Positions 1-6,545 of a stretch of DNA of 8,015 nt are shown piece by piece (the first letter of the stretch is position 1; every line of letters begins with the position of its first letter). The DNA comes from an uncultured Lachnospiraceae bacterium (GTDB taxonomy: Bacteria; Bacillota; Clostridia; Lachnospirales; Lachnospiraceae): positions 1 to 8,015 of the forward strand of contig CAMNGO010000087.1 in assembly GCA_946538445.1 (NCBI GenBank). The letters are read 5' to 3'. The translations under genes and the position numbers were made by a program. Under the pieces are notes generated by a model. It was not told the origin of the DNA, searched no databases, and saw only the letters and a list, made by a program, of their open reading frames with translations.

Positions 1-1107
1 CGCCTCAGGAATATATTTTTTGGAAATGAATACAAAAAAGAAGCCACCATATCCTACGGAATCCTGATTGTGGGATATATTCTCCTGCAGTTAGGTGCCA
101 ATGTCGGATTGATCGGGCGTAATCTGCAGGGACAGTTCGTCCCCATCTGCGTCTATATCTCATTGGCTATCTCCCTGAACCTGGTAGTAGGTATCTCAGG
201 GGAGCTTTCACTGGGTCATGCCGGTTTTATGTCCGTGGGAGCCTTCACCGGCATCATCGTCACAAGGATGATGGAAGCTTCCATGCCATCCGGCAATATC
301 CGGCTTTTCTTTGCTGTGCTGGCAGGAGCCATCACCGCTGCGATCGCAGGCATTATCATCGGTATCCCTATCCTGGGTTTGCGTGGAGACTATCTCGCCA
401 TCGTAACCCTGGCATTCGGGGAGATCGTAAGAAATATCATGAATGTTCTTTATTTCGGTCTGGACGGCAAGAAGCTGAAATTTGCCTTCAATCATACCAT
501 TGACGGAGTGGAGGGAAATCAGAGAATCATCACCGGTGCCATCGGCGCAACCGGTGTCACCAAAACTGCCACTTTCACCACCGCCATGCTCCTGACTCTC
601 TTCACACTCTTTGTTGTGTTGAACCTGAAGAACTCCAAGCATGGGAGATGTATCATGGCAGTCAGGGATAACCGGATCGCCGGGGAATCCATCGGAATCA
701 ATGTAAAGAAATATAAACTCATCGCTTTCGTGGTGAGTGCAGCACTGGCAGGGATGGCAGGAGCCATGTTCGGTCAGAACTACTCCACGCTGGCACCCCT
801 TAAATTCAACTTCAATACATCCGTACTGATTCTGGTATTTGTGGTACTGGGTGGTATCGGTAATATCTGGGGAGGTATCCTGGCCGCCACGCTTCTGACC
901 ATTCTTCCGGAAGCCCTGAGGCAGTTCGCCGATTACCGTATGCTGACCTATGCCGTGGTACTTATCGTGGTAATGATCTGTACCTATAATCCTACCATCC
1001 GCGCAAGAGCCGGCATGGTATGGGAGAAAATCAGTCCCAGAAAAAGACGGGAGCAGAAAGCTGCACAGGCAGCTGCTCAAAATGAGACCGGAAAGGAGGA
1101 AATGTAG
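1..1107 (+). CDS. livM: Branched-chain amino acid ABC transporter permease LivM (5' partial)
   Basis: This is an inner-membrane permease subunit of a Liv-type importer, pairing with LivH to form the channel for leucine, isoleucine and valine or related substrates. The frame is open from base 1, so the true start lies upstream of the window. A GTG at 70 could be mistaken for the start, but it has no Shine-Dalgarno sequence and lies inside what reads as the first membrane helix. There are 368 visible residues. Family signatures, numbered from base 1, are SGELSLGHAGFMSVGA (about 66-81), LRGDYLAIVTLAFGEIVR (127-144), the cytoplasmic coupling-loop-like GRCIMAVRDNRIAGESIGIN (215-234) and GGIGNIWGG (284-292), with multiple hydrophobic helices between them. 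The C-terminus is a short K/R/A/Q-rich cytoplasmic tail. The stop TAG at 1105-1107 directly abuts the livG ATG, so the genes are co-transcribed. Substrate specificity cannot be read from the permease alone. Confidence 0.93.
   Translation, partial: RLRNIFFGNEYKKEATISYGILIVGYILLQLGANVGLIGRNLQGQFVPICVYISLAISLNLVVGISGELSLGHAGFMSVGAFTGIIVTRMMEASMPSGNIRLFFAVLAGAITAAIAGIIIGIPILGLRGDYLAIVTLAFGEIVRNIMNVLYFGLDGKKLKFAFNHTIDGVEGNQRIITGAIGATGVTKTATFTTAMLLTLFTLFVVLNLKNSKHGRCIMAVRDNRIAGESIGINVKKYKLIAFVVSAALAGMAGAMFGQNYSTLAPLKFNFNTSVLILVFVVLGGIGNIWGGILAATLLTILPEALRQFADYRMLTYAVVLIVVMICTYNPTIRARAGMVWEKISPRKRREQKAAQAAAQNETGKEEM
1092..1100 (+). promoter_or_regulatory. Ribosome binding site of livG
   Basis: AAAGGAGGA is a near-perfect Shine-Dalgarno sequence 7 bases before the ATG at 1108. 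It lies inside the last codons of livM. It supports 1108 as the main livG start, even though this gives LivG a non-standard N-terminal extension. Confidence 0.8.
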
Positions 1108-2241
1108 ATGGCTGACGATAAGATCATAAAAGGCGATCCCATGAATACTGACATTTCCGACACCGGTCACGGTTATGAGGACCGTGAACTGACCTACTAT
1201 GATGACAATGTGGGCGGCAGAGCTGTCTTCGTGGACGCCAAGGAACAGTGGGGAGAAGAAGAACCCTATCCTGATACAACCATCCTCCCTGAAAGGGATA
1301 AAGATATGACACCGGTCCTGGAAGTAAAGAATCTGGGAATCGACTTCGGAGGATTGACCGCAGTTGACAATTTCAGCCTTGCCATCGGCAGGACCGAGAT
1401 TGCAGGCCTGATCGGCCCCAACGGAGCCGGAAAGACCACCATTTTCAATATGTTGACCAAGGTGTATGAACCCACCAGGGGAGAAATCTTCTTCAACAGT
1501 AAGAGCACTGCGGGAATGAATACCGTGGATATCAACAAGGCCGGCATGGCCCGTACCTTCCAGAATATCCGTCTCTTTGATAAACTGACGGTGGAAGAAA
1601 ATATCAAAGTAGCTCTTCATTCCTACACCGACTATCATCTTCTGAATGCGGTATTTCATTCACCGAAATACCGCAGAGAGGAAAAGCGTATTCATGAAGA
1701 AGCCATGAAGATGCTGGAGCTGTTTGAGATGACAGACGTGGCAGATCATAAAGCCGGCTCTCTTCCTTACGGTGCCCAGAGGAGGCTTGAGATTATGAGA
1801 GCTCTGGCAACAAAGCCCAGACTCTTGCTTCTGGACGAGCCTGCTGCCGGCATGAATCCGTCTGAGACTGCAGAATTGATGAAGACCATCAAGGAGATCC
1901 GGGACAAATTCCAGATTGCCATCCTTCTGATCGAACATGATATGAGTCTGGTAATGGGAATCTGTGAAGGTATCGCTGTTCTCAACTACGGCCGAACCAT
2001 CGCCAAAGGAACCCCGGCAGAAATCCAGAGCAACCCACAGGTTATCGAAGCCTACCTGGGTAAGAGCAGGGGTAAGATGGAGGAAGAAGAGGAAATAGAA
2101 AAACAGGATCCGGAAGCCGCCTTCAAGAAAGGCAAAGTAACATCCAAGGTAGAATCCCGCCCGGACCGGGCGAAACCGGCAGCGGATCATGCTAAGGTTG
2201 TTTCCGGCAAAATCGATAGAAAAGGAAAGGAGATCAGATAA
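1108..2241 (+). CDS. livG: Branched-chain amino acid ABC transporter ATP-binding protein LivG, with N- and C-terminal extensions
   Basis: This is one of the two cytoplasmic ATPases of the Liv importer. The ATPase core runs from about residue 67 to 319. It has Walker A GPNGAGKT (103-110), Q-loop Gln152 in ARTFQN, signature LPYGAQRRLEI (219-229), Walker B LLLLDEP (239-245), D-loop AAGMNP and H-loop His277 in EHDMS. The LPYG-type signature and AAGMNPSE are typical of LivG. The protein is 377 residues, while ordinary LivG is about 255. The extra length is an acidic, Asp/Glu/Tyr-rich stretch at 1-66 and a Glu-run followed by a Lys/Arg-rich tail at about 320-377. A strong RBS supports the ATG at 1108. 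A second plausible start is the ATG at 1306 (residue 67), preceded by GAAAGGGA and giving the canonical N-terminus. The stop overlaps the livF start by one base (TAATG), suggesting translational coupling. The LivG assignment is firm; the role of the extensions is unknown. Confidence 0.93.
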   Translation: MADDKIIKGDPMNTDISDTGHGYEDRELTYYDDNVGGRAVFVDAKEQWGEEEPYPDTTILPERDKDMTPVLEVKNLGIDFGGLTAVDNFSLAIGRTEIAGLIGPNGAGKTTIFNMLTKVYEPTRGEIFFNSKSTAGMNTVDINKAGMARTFQNIRLFDKLTVEENIKVALHSYTDYHLLNAVFHSPKYRREEKRIHEEAMKMLELFEMTDVADHKAGSLPYGAQRRLEIMRALATKPRLLLLDEPAAGMNPSETAELMKTIKEIRDKFQIAILLIEHDMSLVMGICEGIAVLNYGRTIAKGTPAEIQSNPQVIEAYLGKSRGKMEEEEEIEKQDPEAAFKKGKVTSKVESRPDRAKPAADHAKVVSGKIDRKGKEIR

Positions 2242-2951
2242 TGGGTACGGTACTTACTGTAAAAGATATCAATGTATTCTACGGTGCGATCCATGCTATC
2301 AAAGGTATCTCCTTCGACGTAAACAGAGGTGAGATCGTTACACTGATCGGCGCGAACGGAGCCGGAAAATCAACCACTCTGCACACCATCTCCGGACTTA
2401 TGCGAAGCAAGACCGGTGATATTGAATTTCTGGGAAGTTCCATCGCCAGGACCCCGGCTCACAAGATTGTTTACAAAGGCATCTCCCATGTGCCGGAAGG
2501 CCGTAGAATCTTCCAGGGTATGACCGTGGAGGAGAATCTTCAGATGGGAGCATTCGTAACCAAACCGGAACATATTCCAAGAAACCTTGAATACGTCTAT
2601 GAGCAGTTCCCGAGACTGAAAGAGAGAACCAAACAGATCGCCGGTACTCTCTCCGGAGGAGAACAGCAGATGCTGGCCATGGGCAGGGCTCTTATGTCCG
2701 ATCCCAGACTGTTGATGCTGGACGAACCCTCCATGGGACTTGCCCCCATCCTGGTAGATCAGATTTTTGAAATTATTAAAAATCTGAACAAGGCAGGTAC
2801 TACAATCCTTCTGGTAGAACAGAATGCTCAGATGGCACTTTCCGTTGCCCACAGGGCATATGTCATCGAGACCGGCAGAATCACCCTTTCCGGCACAGGA
2901 AAGGAACTGGCACAATCCGATGAAGTACGGAAAGCTTATCTGGGTGGATAA
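2241..2951 (+). CDS. livF: Branched-chain amino acid ABC transporter ATP-binding protein LivF
   Basis: This is the second cytoplasmic ATPase of the Liv importer, expected to pair with LivG and power LivH/LivM. At 236 residues it has the normal family length. It has Walker A GANGAGKST (37-45), the VPEGRRIF segment (84-91) characteristic of LivF, signature LSGGEQQM (137-144), Walker B RLLMLDEP (156-163), and VEQN at the H-loop position (192-195). The usual His is Gln there, which is normal for LivF and not a defect. The start ATG overlaps the livG stop by one base, with AAAGGAG (2226-2232) 8 bases upstream. It is the last gene of the operon and is followed within about 15 bases by a strong terminator hairpin. 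No terminal extension is present, unlike LivG. Confidence 0.95.
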   Translation: MGTVLTVKDINVFYGAIHAIKGISFDVNRGEIVTLIGANGAGKSTTLHTISGLMRSKTGDIEFLGSSIARTPAHKIVYKGISHVPEGRRIFQGMTVEENLQMGAFVTKPEHIPRNLEYVYEQFPRLKERTKQIAGTLSGGEQQMLAMGRALMSDPRLLMLDEPSMGLAPILVDQIFEIIKNLNKAGTTILLVEQNAQMALSVAHRAYVIETGRITLSGTGKELAQSDEVRKAYLGG

Positions 2952-2964
2952 GAAATTATTAATT

Positions 2965-3048
2965 AAAGAAGCGGATCGTGCGGAGTTTCCTTCGAAAGTG
3001 AGGAAAACACTTTCTCAGGGAACTCACGCACAATCCGCTTCTTTTTTT
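2965..3048 (+). terminator. Long intrinsic terminator at the liv/nrd convergence, probably bidirectional
   Basis: A nearly continuous hairpin pairs about 2965-3000 with 3008-3044. The outer stem includes AAAGAAGCGGAT with ATCCGCTTCTTT. There is one C/A mismatch, then GTGCG with CGCAC, a one-base bulge, GAGTTTCCT with AGGGAACTC (one G-U pair), a small internal loop, and a perfect inner GAAAGTG/CACTTTC stem closing a 7-base loop. On the plus strand the T-run continues to 3048, giving a good terminator for livF. Read on the minus strand the stem is followed by a T/A-rich TTTAATTAATAATTT tract, so it may also stop nrdG transcripts. It is much longer than a standard terminator. Confidence 0.85.
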
Positions 3049-3076
3049 CGTAAGCTAAATGTGGCTGATTATTTTA

Positions 3077-3790
3077 TTATAATCCCCGAATTCTGACATC
3101 AGGGATCTCTTTTCTGACGATCTGGGCCAGGTCTTCTGTTTCTTCCAGGGAGAAGCCACTGTAAGACCGGTCCAGAACCCCCTCACTATCCTCGTAATGC
3201 TGCAGAAAATAATTTTTTGCTCCACGGAGCCAGTGTCCGATTTCTGCCATATCTTTCTCGGTGTGGATTCCTTTTACCAAGGTAGTGCGGAATTCATAAT
3301 AGAAATCCGGGTGTTTCTTCCCATAGTCCATCAACATCTCCACCGTCTTCTTAATCCGGGAGATATCGAAGATTTCTTCCGGGAGTCCGGATGCCATGGG
3401 ATATCCTCCCGGGGAAGACTTGATGTCCATAGCCACCGCGTCAAGTAATTCATCCTGAAGCAGTGTCGCCACCGCCTCAGGATGATATCCGTTTGTATCC
3501 AGTTTTATTTTATAACCAAGTTCCCGGACCATCCGAATGAAAGAAGGAAGGTCTTTCTGTAAGGTGGGTTCTCCACCGGTGATGCAGACCCCCTGCAGCA
3601 CCTTTTTCCTTTTTTTCAGGAAGGCGAACAGCCACTCCATATCCAGGGCAGGTTCCTGATCCGGGTGAAGGATCAGGGCACTGTTCTGACAGAAAGGACA
3701 GCGGAAGCTGCATCCGCCGGTAAAAAGGGTGCATGCCGTATGCTCCGGATAATCCAGCAGGGTTAATTTATTGATACCATGTATGATCAT
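3077..3790 (-). CDS. nrdG: Anaerobic ribonucleoside-triphosphate reductase activating protein (radical SAM)
   Basis: This is a radical-SAM activase expected to use S-adenosylmethionine and a [4Fe-4S] cluster to generate the glycyl radical on the NrdD encoded just upstream. The cluster motif CxxxCxxC is visible as Cys27, Cys31 and Cys34 (GGCSFRCPFCQN). It is followed by the SAM-binding GGEP (72-75), KLDTNG (96-101) and MDIK (121-124). The N-terminus (INKLTLLDYPEHTACTLFTGGC) and the 237-residue length fit the longer pyruvate-formate-lyase-activase-like subfamily (NrdG2 type) rather than the short E. coli type. The gene starts 6 bases after the nrdD stop. No Shine-Dalgarno sequence is visible before its ATG, so translation probably depends on coupling to nrdD. 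Other glycyl-radical activases look similar, but the adjacent nrdD makes the assignment secure. Confidence 0.93.
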   Translation of the reverse strand: MIIHGINKLTLLDYPEHTACTLFTGGCSFRCPFCQNSALILHPDQEPALDMEWLFAFLKKRKKVLQGVCITGGEPTLQKDLPSFIRMVRELGYKIKLDTNGYHPEAVATLLQDELLDAVAMDIKSSPGGYPMASGLPEEIFDISRIKKTVEMLMDYGKKHPDFYYEFRTTLVKGIHTEKDMAEIGHWLRGAKNYFLQHYEDSEGVLDRSYSGFSLEETEDLAQIVRKEIPDVRIRGL

Positions 3791-3796
3791 AATCGA

Positions 3797-6286
3797 TTAG
3801 TTGCGGGCTGAAACATAGCCGATAATCCCACTGGCGTTATCATATTTCTGTACGTTGCCGTCTTCAATTACGATCAGGGTAGGTGCCGACATGATCTGGA
3901 ATTCATGAACCAGATTCTCATTCTCAGGTTTTGATGCATCGATTTCCACCAGATTGTCGCATCCATCCAGCATATGCTTCTCCTTCAGCATATGACACAT
4001 GGGGCAGGTTGGAGTGGTAAAGAATAATACCTGGTCTTCCACTGTCTCAGTGATAACTTCCCTGTTATCTTCCACTTTTATCTCTGCTGCAGATGCGTCA
4101 ACTGTATCCATCTCCTCTGCAAAACTATGCTTTGCGGATGCATAGCTGGATCTGATGTCATAGGATTTCCTGTCAAGGAATTCCTGCATCTTACCATCGT
4201 TCCAGTTATGAACCGGACGATAATAACCGGTGATTCTGGAATATACTTCCGTCGGTTTGCCACAAACCGGACAAATCTTCTGCTCTCCCGTCAGATATCC
4301 ATGTTCTTCACATACGGAGTAAACGGGGCTTAAGGTGAAGTAAGGCAATGTATAATTCTCGGCAACGGTACGGATCAGCTGCATGGCTGCTTTCCAGTCG
4401 GGAAGTTTCTCTCCCAGGAAACAGTGGAATACTGTACCGCTGGTGTATTTGGTCTGAAGATTATCCTGGATATCCAGAGCGTCAAATACATCATCCGTGG
4501 AACCCACCGGAAGATGGGAAGAATTCGTATAATAAGGGATCTCACCGGGTTCTCCCGCAGTGATGATTTCCGGGTATAACTCTCTGTCATGTTTTGCAAG
4601 GCGGTAGGCTGTGGACTCTGCAGGTGTGGCCTCCAGGTTGAAGAGATCACCGTACTCCTCCTGGTAATCGGAGAGTTTCTCTCTCATGAAATCCAGTACC
4701 TTAGCGGTCCAGGCTGCTGCTTCCGGATGAGTCAGATCCTTGTTTAACCATTTGGCATTGAGGCAGGCCTCGTTCATACCAACCAGACCTATGGTTGAGA
4801 AATGATTGACAAAGCCCTGCGGCAGATAACGTTTGGTATATGGATAAAGACCCATATCGATATATTTGTTGATAACCTTTCTCTTGATGTCAAGAGATCT
4901 GGCAGAAACATCCATCATGTGCTCCAGGCGGCGGAAGAAATCCACTTCATTCTTGGAAAGGTATGCAATCCTGGGCATGTTGATGGTTACAACACCGATG
5001 GAGCCTGTGTTTTCTCCGGCACCAAAGTTTCCTCCATTCTGTTTCCGCAGTTCACGAAGGTCCAGGCGGAGTCTGCAGCACATGGATCTCACATCGCTGG
5101 GCTCCATATCGCTGTTGATATAGTTGGAGAAATAAGGGGTTCCGTATTTTGCGGCCATCTCGAAAAGGAGACGGTTGTTTTCTGTGTCAGACCAGTCAAA
5201 ATCTCTGGTGATACTGTAAGTCGGAATCGGGTAGGCGAATCCGCGGCCGTTACAGTCACCTTCCACCATAACTTCGATGAAGGCTTTGTTGACCATGGCC
5301 ATCTCTTTTTCACAATCACCATAAGTGAAGTCCTGCTCTTCTCCTCCCACAACAGCAGGAAGATTCTTCAGGTCGTCAGGACAGGTCCAGTCAAGGGTAA
5401 TGTTGGAGAAAGGAGCCTGGGTTCCCCATCTGGAGGGGATATTCACACCATAGATGAAGGACTGCATGCACTGTTTTACATCATGGTATGTCAGATTATC
5501 TACTTTGACAAAGGGAGCAAGATAGGTGTCAAAGGAGCTGAAAGCCTGAGCTCCTGCCCACTCATTCTGAAGGATACCCAGGAAGTTAACCATCTGACTG
5601 CAAAGGGAGGTCAGGTGTTTCGGAGGTGCGGAGGAAATCTTTCCTGCTACCCCGCCGAGGCCTTCCCGGATCAGTTTTTTCAGATCCCAGCCTGCGCAGT
5701 ATCCGGTCAGCATCCCAAGGTCGTGAATATGGATTGCCCCGCTCTGATAGGCATCTACGATCTCCTTATCATAGAATTTACCCAACCAGTGAGCTTTACT
5801 GATACGCTCGGAGTTATTCAGAATCATAGCTCCCACAGAATAGGATACCGATGCATTCTGTTTTACATGCCAGTTCTTCTGGGCAGCCATAGCTAAAGCA
5901 TCAGCACCCGGATCCAGGAACTCTGTAACATCCGGCTCACCGGTGTATCCGATGATGGTCTGCTCGCAGAAATCTTCTGCAGATCTGATATTTCGGATAT
6001 TCTCATGCACGGCACGATAACGGATAAACGCTTTGGCTGCATCGTACAGTCCGTGGGACATCAAAGCGCGCTCTGCCTGGTCCTGGATACCTTCTACGTG
6101 ATATACATTATCCGGATACAGTCCCCTGAGGTTTGTCTCGATATCCTTAGTCAGCTTTGAAGCGATCCCTGCATAATCCCTGTCTGTAGATGCCTGAATC
6201 GCTTTTAAGATTGCTTTCTCAATCCGGCTGCTGTCATACTCAGCCTTACGCCCGTCTCTTTTTATGACAACTCTGTTCATTCCCAT
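3797..6286 (-). CDS. nrdD: Anaerobic (class III) ribonucleoside-triphosphate reductase with fused C-terminal thioredoxin-like domain
   Basis: This enzyme reduces ribonucleoside triphosphates to dNTPs anaerobically, using a glycyl radical. At the N-terminus is an ATP-cone allosteric domain (about residues 4-95, VIKRDGRKAEYDSSRIEKAI). The catalytic barrel follows, with a candidate finger-loop cysteine Cys197 in GYCAGW, a Cys403-Cys404 pair, and the NTGSIGVVTINMPRI strand (427-440). Zinc-site ligands are Cys659, His662, Cys672 and Cys675. The glycyl-radical motif is RITGY, with Gly687. A linker leads to a thioredoxin/glutaredoxin-like domain (about 750-829) with active site Cys761-Pro-Met-Cys764 and cis-Pro-type SAPT (800-803). 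At 829 residues it is about 100 longer than common NrdD, because of this domain. The start at 6286 is preferred: purine-rich AAGGAGAGGGAAG lies upstream, and the Met two codons later is less well spaced. It is the first gene of nrdDG, behind a promoter with NrdR-like boxes. Confidence 0.96.
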   Translation of the reverse strand: MGMNRVVIKRDGRKAEYDSSRIEKAILKAIQASTDRDYAGIASKLTKDIETNLRGLYPDNVYHVEGIQDQAERALMSHGLYDAAKAFIRYRAVHENIRNIRSAEDFCEQTIIGYTGEPDVTEFLDPGADALAMAAQKNWHVKQNASVSYSVGAMILNNSERISKAHWLGKFYDKEIVDAYQSGAIHIHDLGMLTGYCAGWDLKKLIREGLGGVAGKISSAPPKHLTSLCSQMVNFLGILQNEWAGAQAFSSFDTYLAPFVKVDNLTYHDVKQCMQSFIYGVNIPSRWGTQAPFSNITLDWTCPDDLKNLPAVVGGEEQDFTYGDCEKEMAMVNKAFIEVMVEGDCNGRGFAYPIPTYSITRDFDWSDTENNRLLFEMAAKYGTPYFSNYINSDMEPSDVRSMCCRLRLDLRELRKQNGGNFGAGENTGSIGVVTINMPRIAYLSKNEVDFFRRLEHMMDVSARSLDIKRKVINKYIDMGLYPYTKRYLPQGFVNHFSTIGLVGMNEACLNAKWLNKDLTHPEAAAWTAKVLDFMREKLSDYQEEYGDLFNLEATPAESTAYRLAKHDRELYPEIITAGEPGEIPYYTNSSHLPVGSTDDVFDALDIQDNLQTKYTSGTVFHCFLGEKLPDWKAAMQLIRTVAENYTLPYFTLSPVYSVCEEHGYLTGEQKICPVCGKPTEVYSRITGYYRPVHNWNDGKMQEFLDRKSYDIRSSYASAKHSFAEEMDTVDASAAEIKVEDNREVITETVEDQVLFFTTPTCPMCHMLKEKHMLDGCDNLVEIDASKPENENLVHEFQIMSAPTLIVIEDGNVQKYDNASGIIGYVSARN

Positions 6287-6334
6287 TTTCTCTTCCCTCT
6301 CCTTGTAGTATCATTTATCACTTAAAACTCTTTA

Positions 6335-6350
6335 ACACTACATTTAGTGT
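6335..6350 (-). promoter_or_regulatory. NrdR-like box, proximal
   Basis: The 16-mer ACACTACATTTAGTGT is nearly palindromic and matches the known NrdR consensus (acaCwAtATaTwGtgt) at almost every position. It lies just downstream of the predicted transcription start of nrdD. Its centre is exactly 32 bp from the second box, the three-turn spacing expected for paired NrdR sites. NrdR is the ATP-cone repressor of ribonucleotide reductase genes; its own gene is not in this window. Confidence 0.85.
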
Positions 6351-6366
6351 CTTTTTTTGATTTCTA

Positions 6367-6382
6367 ATACATTATATTGTAT
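6367..6382 (-). promoter_or_regulatory. NrdR-like box, distal, overlapping the -10
   Basis: ATACATTATATTGTAT is a weaker 16-bp near-palindrome that keeps the C...ATAT...G core of the NrdR consensus. It contains the whole predicted -10 hexamer, so bound NrdR would block RNA polymerase. It is separated from the proximal box by 16 bp. Taken alone the match is modest; the spacing and position make it convincing. Confidence 0.75.
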
Positions 6383-6399
6383 ATATCACTACTTGTAAA
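6371..6399 (-). promoter_or_regulatory. Sigma-A-type promoter of nrdDG
   Basis: On the minus strand, TTTACA (-35, plus-strand 6394-6399) is followed after exactly 17 bp by TATAAT (-10, 6371-6376). This is one mismatch from the consensus promoter. The predicted start is near 6364, leaving a leader of roughly 75-80 bases before the nrdD ATG. Sequence upstream of the -35 (about 6400-6422) is A/T-rich and could act as an UP element. Confidence 0.82.
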
Positions 6400-6454
6400 G
6401 TAAAAATTTACACAAATTTTCTTTACCCGCAAGCCTGCTGATTCTCATTTGTCA

Positions 6455-6503
6455 CAAAAAGGGACAGGCCCTTTACCATAGATAAGATAAAGAGCCTGTC
6501 CCC
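6455..6503 (-). terminator. Intrinsic terminator downstream of the C_GCAxxG_C_C gene
   Basis: Read on the minus strand, GGGACAGGCTCTTTA pairs with TAAAGGGCCTGTCCC to form a 15-bp stem (one T-G pair) around a 12-base loop, followed by TTTTTGTG. The core arms are at 6461-6469 and 6494-6502. It lies about 40 bases after the stop of the 6546-7004 gene and upstream of the nrdD promoter, so it separates the two units. The GGGACAGGC arm may be a dispersed repeat. The rest of 6287-6545 holds only the nrdD leader, its promoter and its operators; no gene is seen there. Confidence 0.85.
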
Positions 6504-6545
6504 ATATCAGTAATGACATACCTTTTTTTCCGGATCTGTCTTATA

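Noticed and set aside
70..72. GTG as start of livM
   Set aside because: The same frame is open to base 1 with plausible LivM N-terminal sequence, there is no Shine-Dalgarno sequence, and the GTG falls inside the first hydrophobic helix.
208..1659. Very long minus-strand open frame opposite livM/livG
   Set aside because: It is antisense to two genes with unmistakable permease and ATPase motifs, its translation is rich in Cys/His/Gly/Ser with no family motif, and it spans the livM-livG junction.
2814..2825. LivF lacks the H-loop histidine (VEQN)
   Set aside because: Gln at this position is normal in the LivF family, so it is not a sign of an inactive ATPase.
4802..5896. Long plus-strand open frame opposite nrdD
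   Set aside because: It lies wholly within the NrdD catalytic domain on the other strand, shows no recognisable motif and has no ribosome binding site of note. It is a by-product of NrdD codon use.
6335..6358. Plus-strand terminator (ACACTA/TAGTGT stem followed by CTTTTTTT)
   Set aside because: No plus-strand gene precedes it, the stem is only 6 bp of A/T-rich sequence, and the palindrome is better explained as an NrdR box.
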